Assembly (NCBI RefSeq): GCF_004769405.1
Contig: NZ_RQES01000012.1
Coordinates: 372,001-436,000, forward strand
Length of the DNA stretch: 64,000 bases
Source: Leptospira selangorensis
GTDB lineage: Bacteria > Spirochaetota > Leptospiria > Leptospirales > Leptospiraceae
Reading direction: 5' to 3'
The notes under the pieces are model-generated. The model searched no databases and was not told where the DNA came from. It saw only the letters and a program-made list of their open reading frames with translations. Made by a program: the position numbers and the translations under genes. Of this stretch, positions 60,025-64,000 are shown in pieces; the first letter of the stretch is position 1; each line of letters starts with the position of its first letter.

Positions 60025-60039
60025 GTAGGAGCTCCAACA
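60025..60039 (-). repeat. Dispersed palindromic repeat GTAGGAGCTCCAACA
   Basis: Second copy in the same intergenic region, 131 bp from the first and identical over 15 bp. Confidence 0.6.
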
Positions 60040-60057
60040 GATTAAAATTAACTTTTT

Positions 60058-61554
60058 CTAATAATCTTCGTCGGACCAACCAACATCTTTGAGGAAGTCT
60101 TCGTAAGAACCGTCAAAAATCCGAATCGTGTCGTTGTCAAAAACGATCAACTTGGTTGCGACAGCCCTAAGATGCATTTCGTTGTGGGTCACCATAATAA
60201 GAGAACCATCGAACTCATCGATGGCTTCTATCAACGCGTCGCATGATTGCATATCCAAGTGGTTGGTAGGCTCATCCAAGAAGAGGAGATGGCAAGGAGT
60301 GACCAAAATTTTCCCAAGCATCACCCTACTCTTCTCACCACCCGAAAGAACTTTGATTTTTTTCAAAGACATATCGTCGGAGAACATCAATCCGCCTGCG
60401 ATAGTTCTCGCGAGCCATTCGGTGCAAGACTTATCCGCACTCATAATTTCTTCAGTGACGGTCGCATTCTCATTCAGATTCAATTTATTCGTCTGACCGA
60501 AATAACCTTCTTTCAAGGCAGGATGTTTTTGGATCCTTCCGGAACTTGGTTGGAGTTCCCCAGCAAGAAGTTTTAGAAGAGTGGATTTACCCTTACCGTT
60601 TTTACCGATGATACAAATCCGATCTCTCTTACCAACGCTCAGAGAAAAATCTGAAATCAAAAAAGGTTCCTTACCGGAATAAGAAAACGAAATATTTTCC
60701 GCAGACAACATTTGGCTCGCAGCGAAAGGAGCAGAGTTAAAATATAATTCTAGACTTTCGATTTCTTCCAAAGCCTTCATCTCGCCTTGTTTCTCTAGTT
60801 TTTTCACCCTGGATTGAGCGCGACTCGCGAAACTCGCCTTCGCTTTAAAACGTGCGATAAAGATCTCTTCTTGTTTTCTTTTTTTCGCCTCGTTCAAACG
60901 AGTTCTTTCATAAATTTCTTCAGCCTGATTGATCTGATTATAAAGTTTGTCAGTATCACCTTGGACCTTGATCGCCTTCGTACGATGGATCGCCGCAGTA
61001 TGGGTCACAACACTATCCATAAAACTTCTATCGTGAGTGACCAAAATGATCTCACCTTCCCACTCGCGCAGGAATTCCTCAAGCCAACGAATAGTAACGA
61101 TATCTAAATAGTTGTTCGGCTCGTCTAACATGAGTAAGTCGGGACCGGACACTAAAAGTTTCGCTAAATTCATTCGGATTTGATAACCACCCGAAAACTC
61201 TTCCGGGCTTCTTTCCAGATCCGCTTCCGAAAAACCCAAACCGGACAAAACTTTTTCAACCTGCCAAGTTTCGTATTCTTCACCCTCAGGAAGACCAAGC
61301 GCACATTCTTCCAACACAGTAGGCTTAGTGAATTTCAAGTGCTGTTGTAAATGCCCGATCTTATAACCCTTCGGCACAGTGATAGAACCGGAGTCCGGTT
61401 CCACATTCCCCAAAATCATTTGGAACAAAGTAGACTTCCCGTGGCCGTTACGTCCCACAAGGCCTAACTTTTCGCCCCGATTCAAACTCAGGTTCAGATC
61501 ATCGAATAACAAATTAGAAGTATAAGATTTATGAAGATTAGAAATTTTGATCAT
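60058..61554 (-). CDS. ABC-F family ATPase (ribosome-associated)
   Basis: About 498 residues from ATG 61554, preferred over a TTG 12 codons upstream because the ABC domain begins at [11 protein letters not shown]. Two complete ABC domains: Walker [10 protein letters not shown] and GKNGKGKST, signatures [15 protein letters not shown] and [15 protein letters not shown], and Walker B motifs [12 protein letters not shown] and [12 protein letters not shown]. There are no membrane helices, as in ABC-F translation factors such as Uup or EttA. The inter-domain linker is Lys/Glu-rich helix, the expected P-site tRNA interaction motif region. No antibiotic-resistance subfamily can be assigned. Confidence 0.95.
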   Translation of the reverse strand: MIKISNLHKSYTSNLLFDDLNLSLNRGEKLGLVGRNGHGKSTLFQMILGNVEPDSGSITVPKGYKIGHLQQHLKFTKPTVLEECALGLPEGEEYETWQVEKVLSGLGFSEADLERSPEEFSGGYQIRMNLAKLLVSGPDLLMLDEPNNYLDIVTIRWLEEFLREWEGEIILVTHDRSFMDSVVTHTAAIHRTKAIKVQGDTDKLYNQINQAEEIYERTRLNEAKKRKQEEIFIARFKAKASFASRAQSRVKKLEKQGEMKALEEIESLELYFNSAPFAASQMLSAENISFSYSGKEPFLISDFSLSVGKRDRICIIGKNGKGKSTLLKLLAGELQPSSGRIQKHPALKEGYFGQTNKLNLNENATVTEEIMSADKSCTEWLARTIAGGLMFSDDMSLKKIKVLSGGEKSRVMLGKILVTPCHLLFLDEPTNHLDMQSCDALIEAIDEFDGSLIMVTHNEMHLRAVATKLIVFDNDTIRIFDGSYEDFLKDVGWSDEDY

Positions 61555-61618
61555 CTTTAAGTGCGCTCTATATAAACCAAAGTTTTCCAAGGGTCCAAGA
61601 TTTCACCTAAAATTGACT

Positions 61619-61633
61619 GTAGGAATTCCAACA
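61619..61633 (-). repeat. Dispersed palindromic repeat, variant GTAGGAATTCCAACA
   Basis: Variant with AATT in the centre in place of AGCT; symmetry is preserved. Confidence 0.55.
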
Positions 61634-61661
61634 GATATAAGGATTAGGGCGTTCCCCGTGA

Positions 61662-61676
61662 GTAGGAGCTCCAACA
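61662..61676 (-). repeat. Dispersed palindromic repeat GTAGGAGCTCCAACA
   Basis: Identical to the copies at 59894 and 60025; starts within the left arm of the CCCCGTGAG inverted repeat. Confidence 0.6.
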
Positions 61677-61891
61677 ATGAAACAACCCTCGAGGTCCTCA
61701 CGGGGCCGGGCTACTCCAGGCTTCGGACTCCTCGCGAGTGACCCATAGGAAGCGAGGAAGCCCGCGATAATAAGGGGAGTTTATCGAGGGCGCGCTAAAA
61801 CTATCGGCTTTCGGCTGCGGGGTCCGCTTCGCGCCTTCCGTATCCCTAACGCGAGCCTTAAGGTCACTCCGAAGGGGTGGAGCCGCGAAAA

Positions 61892-62299
61892 TTATAAATG
61901 TCTGATCTCCGCAGGTTGGTTATGCCAATTATTATTCAAACCATCCGCATACCATAAAGGAGCTTCGATTAGTTCATTCAGATCCGCATTATCTAAAGTA
62001 GAAATAGCAACACTTATGAATGCACCGCCGATTTCTTCGATATATCCTTTTGAGAAAGTTCTTACTCCACAATTTTTGCAAAAATGGTGTTTACTACTTT
62101 TCGTATTAAATTCGTAAAAGTTAAGACTATCTTCTCCGCTTAATAAACGAAAAGATTCAGGCTTAACGATGATGGACCAATTTCGGACCTTTCTGCAGAA
62201 GGAACAGTTACATCTACCTGTGCCAGCGCTCAAATCCAAATCCGCTTCGTAACGAACTGCACCACAATGACAACTTCCGGAATATTTTTTAAGGCTCAT
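61892..62299 (-). CDS. GFA family (glutathione-dependent formaldehyde-activating/CENP-V-like) protein
   Basis: A 135-residue protein. The zinc-binding Cys pattern is complete: [10 protein letters not shown], then CNCSFCRK and CKNCGV in the C-terminal half. GFA proteins bind zinc and in some organisms promote formation of S-hydroxymethylglutathione, while others are of unknown function. AAGGAG lies upstream of the ATG. It lies downstream of the TetR gene on the same strand by 182 bp, and an inverted repeat in that gap may be its operator. Confidence 0.92.
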   Translation of the reverse strand: MSLKKYSGSCHCGAVRYEADLDLSAGTGRCNCSFCRKVRNWSIIVKPESFRLLSGEDSLNFYEFNTKSSKHHFCKNCGVRTFSKGYIEEIGGAFISVAISTLDNADLNELIEAPLWYADGLNNNWHNQPAEIRHL

Positions 62300-62369
62300 A
62301 AATAACTCCTTTCGGACCTTTAAAGTGGATCAAAAACTTCGGATCCGTATATGAATAATATTACAGATT

Positions 62370-62394
62370 AAATATGACAAATTCTGTCATATTT
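62370..62394 (-). promoter_or_regulatory. 25-bp inverted repeat upstream of the GFA gene
   Basis: AAATATGACA and TGTCATATTT are perfectly complementary around AATTC. On the minus strand TTGTCA within this dyad may be a -35 element. It could be a repressor site or a weak terminator for the upstream TetR gene; there is no long T-run. Confidence 0.55.
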
Positions 62395-62481
62395 AGAAAT
62401 CGGATCTGAAAAAATTAAAAATTTCCGCAATTTTAGTTCATCATCTATGATTCATATCGGGCGAATATGATAATTGGAAAT

Positions 62482-63153
62482 TTAAATCGGCCTCTTACGA
62501 ACCTTCTTCCTTTTGGTGTTGCCTGCTCCCTTTATAAATAGGATCCAAGCCTTCTCGAAATATTTGGAACGTTTAGAATGAGAACTAAATTCTTTACTTC
62601 CTAAAAGAACTTCGCTCAAAGGGTAACCGGTCATAACCTGGAGCAACTGAGTAGTCAGAAAGTTCGGATCCATCTGGCTTAAGTCCTTAGATTTTTGTGA
62701 GGAAATTACAAGATCCAAGATCCTTAAAAACGAAGGATTTCTCTCGCATTGTAAGTTAGATGCGATCTTAGGAATATGTTCCACTTCCGAAATAGTCATT
62801 CTGTAAAAATCCACAATCTCATCAGAAACGATTAACTCCAACAATCTTCTACAAGATTCCTTTAAAGTTTCGAGAGGATTTTCTTTTTTACATTCTATAC
62901 GAACGAGTAAGTCGAAAAATTTCCGTTTTTGGAATTCCATCACGGCTAAGAATAGATCCGTTTTGGATTCAAATCGCCTGTAAATGGTATGTTTGCCGGA
63001 ACCGCATGTTAGAGCTAACTGCTCGATAGAAGTAGCAGTAAATCCCTGGGTAGTAAAAAGCCCTAGGGCAATATCCAATATCTTATCGAATATGCCGTCT
63101 GACACTTCTTTGGGAGGGCGCCCCGTTCTGATCTTGCGGACCTTCTTCGCCAT
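62482..63153 (-). CDS. TetR/AcrR-family transcriptional regulator
   Basis: About 223 residues from ATG 63153, where GGAAAAGG precedes the start; an earlier ATG at 63204 adds 17 residues with a poorer site. The N-terminal HTH reads ILDIALGLFTTQGFTATSIE and ALTCGSGKHTIYRRFESK, typical of TetR. The C-terminal domain is helical and ligand-binding. It is divergent from an NmrA-like gene with a near-perfect 19-bp palindrome between them, the expected operator, so it probably represses that gene and itself. Confidence 0.93.
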   Translation of the reverse strand: MAKKVRKIRTGRPPKEVSDGIFDKILDIALGLFTTQGFTATSIEQLALTCGSGKHTIYRRFESKTDLFLAVMEFQKRKFFDLLVRIECKKENPLETLKESCRRLLELIVSDEIVDFYRMTISEVEHIPKIASNLQCERNPSFLRILDLVISSQKSKDLSQMDPNFLTTQLLQVMTGYPLSEVLLGSKEFSSHSKRSKYFEKAWILFIKGAGNTKRKKVRKRPI

Positions 63154-63261
63154 AAACCTTTTCCGAAAGTTCAGTTCGGATTTGGCCATAAGATCTTGTT
63201 TCATTCTACCGGGTCAAGAAATCTTCTGAAAAACTTATCAAAAGCCTTATTTATAAATAAT

Positions 63262-63311
63262 TTGACACAGAAAAATTAATTCCAGACTAATGGAACGGTA
63301 CCGTGCCGTTC
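63262..63311 (+). promoter_or_regulatory. TetR-type operator with promoter for the NmrA-like gene
   Basis: TTGACA (63262-63267) is a strong -35 candidate; after 17-18 bp comes GACTAAT, a possible -10. The 19-bp dyad GAACGGTACCGTGCCGTTC (63293-63311) has one mismatched pair and lies just downstream, where bound TetR would block initiation. Confidence 0.75.
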
Positions 63312-63331
63312 TATATTGGGAGAATATATAA

Positions 63332-64000
63332 ATGAATCCGAAAGATAAAATCATATTGGTGTTAGGAGCTACCGGGCAACAAGGAGGAGAAACTGCAAAG
63401 TATCTGCTTAAAAATCATTGGAAGGTAAGAGCTTTTACTAGAAGCCCTTCATCCGAAAACTCATTGAAGCTCAAGGATATTGGAGCTGAAATTTTTCAAG
63501 GTGATATGGAAGATCCTTCTTCTTTGGACTCTGCTATGCAGGGAGTATATGGGGTATTTAATGTTCAACCACCCGAATGGGAACCGAATGAGTCTACTGA
63601 TACGAACGAAATTAAAGTAGGAATATCGGTTTCCGATTCTGCAAAAAAGGCGAAAGTTTCGCATCTAGTTTATTCTTCCGTAATTGGAGCGGAAAGACAA
63701 TCCAGCTTTAGGACCCATAAATGGGAGGTAGAAAAATATATACATAGCTTAGGTTTACCTTTCACGATCCTAAGGCCTACCGGTTTTATGGAAAACTTGA
63801 TCCATTCTCGCTCCGGTATACCGGGCGGACTTTTATACGAAACGGTTTTTCCGGATAGTCGGATTCATATGATCTCGGTGGAAGATATAGGAGCCTTTGC
63901 AGGTTTAGCCTTCGAAAATCCGGAAAAATATTCAGGAAGGACAATCGATCTTGTTGGTGATAGTTTAACTCCATTACAAATTGTAGATATACTTTCCATG
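63332..64000 (+). CDS. NmrA-like NAD(P)-binding oxidoreductase (3' end cut by window edge)
   Basis: The frame from ATG 63332 stays open for 223 codons to the right edge. It begins with a Rossmann motif, ILVLGATGQQGGETAKYLL, and continues with GDMEDPSSLDSAMQGVYGVF, VSHLVYSSVIGAE, and FTILRPTGFMENL, all typical of the NmrA/HSCARG atypical SDR group. Such proteins sense or use NAD(P)H and in fungi act as redox-linked regulators. GGGAG precedes the ATG. The TetR gene is divergent, and the operator between them suggests induction by a small molecule. Confidence 0.88.
   Translation, partial: MNPKDKIILVLGATGQQGGETAKYLLKNHWKVRAFTRSPSSENSLKLKDIGAEIFQGDMEDPSSLDSAMQGVYGVFNVQPPEWEPNESTDTNEIKVGISVSDSAKKAKVSHLVYSSVIGAERQSSFRTHKWEVEKYIHSLGLPFTILRPTGFMENLIHSRSGIPGGLLYETVFPDSRIHMISVEDIGAFAGLAFENPEKYSGRTIDLVGDSLTPLQIVDILSM

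Larger units (their letters stand above)
59826..60057. other. Intergenic region with two copies of a dispersed palindromic repeat
   Basis: Contains repeat copies at 59894 and 60025, plus a GC-rich stretch (about 59965-60020) with CCTCCACCACCACCC. A minus-strand open frame over this stretch is compositionally repetitive and is not credible as a gene. Confidence 0.5.
61555..61891. other. 337-bp GC-rich structured intergenic stretch
   Basis: No gene is seen. From about 61650 to 61880 the sequence is visibly more GC-rich than its surroundings. It includes the perfect inverted repeat CCCCGTGAG (61654-61662) and CTCACGGGG (61697-61705), further self-complementary segments such as TCCTCGC and GCGAGGA near 61729-61761, and two dispersed repeat copies. 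It resembles a repetitive or stable-RNA-like element. Confidence 0.5.

Noticed and set aside
59861..60079. Minus-strand open frame over the intergenic repeat
   Set aside because: Mostly repeat sequence (Gly/Pro-rich translation) and overlaps the ABC-F 3' end; not a credible gene.
59894..61676. CRISPR-like array of short repeats
   Set aside because: The repeats are irregularly spaced, palindromic and separated by a gene; no regular spacers and no cas genes are present.

Overview
The window reads as chromosomal DNA of a Leptospira-type spirochaete. The evidence is indirect but consistent: fairly AT-rich coding sequence with frequent GTG and TTG starts, many exported proteins with spirochaete-style lipoboxes, 7TM-sensor histidine kinases, a tRNA-Ile/tRNA-Ala pair standing alone rather than inside an rRNA operon, and several families (paired pectin-acetylesterase-like lipoproteins, DUF3095, ABC-F, large cytochrome lipoproteins) familiar from Leptospira. 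I see no prophage, insertion sequence, integron or CRISPR array. The species cannot be named from the sequence alone.

Layout. 1-11.4 kb: an edge-truncated AraC-type regulator, a di-haem cytochrome c lipoprotein, a Dps mini-ferritin behind a PerR-like box, a DegT-type aminotransferase, Lon, and two tandem pectin-acetylesterase-like lipoproteins. 11.4-21.4 kb: macrodomain protein, thiopurine-methyltransferase-like enzyme, chemotaxis receptor, zinc alcohol dehydrogenase, hotdog thioesterase, MAPEG protein and glutathione transferase. 21.4-30.2 kb: two adjacent paralogous histidine kinases, then a compact minus-strand operon of acyl-CoA dehydrogenase, APH-family kinase, DUF6285 protein and histidine phosphatase that resembles the 4-hydroxyacyl-CoA phosphorylation route. 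30.3-36.4 kb: cyclic-nucleotide-binding protein, acyltransferase 3, lipoprotein, and a NarL-type response regulator convergent with a 7TMR-DISM histidine kinase. 36.4-43.7 kb: the tRNA pair, two paralogous polytopic membrane proteins around a sugar/sorbosone dehydrogenase, and a large flavoprotein/membrane/polyferredoxin fusion whose FAD motif order looks permuted.

43.7-50.1 kb is a metal-handling segment: a TfoX-domain protein with a histone-like tail, a small Cys-containing exported protein, CzcC and CzcA homologues with no CzcB between them, and a divergent MerR regulator/target pair with a canonical 20-bp-spacer MerR promoter. 50.1-59.8 kb holds a DUF3095 protein, split proline dehydrogenase and P5C dehydrogenase genes overlapping by 4 bp, alpha/beta hydrolases, and two divergent candidate DNA-alkylation glycosylases (HTH_42/AlkZ-like and AlkC-like) followed by a DMT transporter. 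59.8-64 kb: an ABC-F ATPase flanked by dispersed palindromic repeats and a GC-rich structured intergenic stretch, a GFA-family protein, and a TetR regulator divergent from an edge-truncated NmrA-like gene, with a clear operator between them.

The strongest leads for unusual biology are the 4-hydroxyacyl-CoA-type operon, the permuted flavoprotein-ferredoxin fusion, the twin kinases with about 100 extra residues between H-box and N-box, the adaptor-less czcCA operon with a hairpin over the czcC ribosome binding site, and the paired DNA glycosylases.
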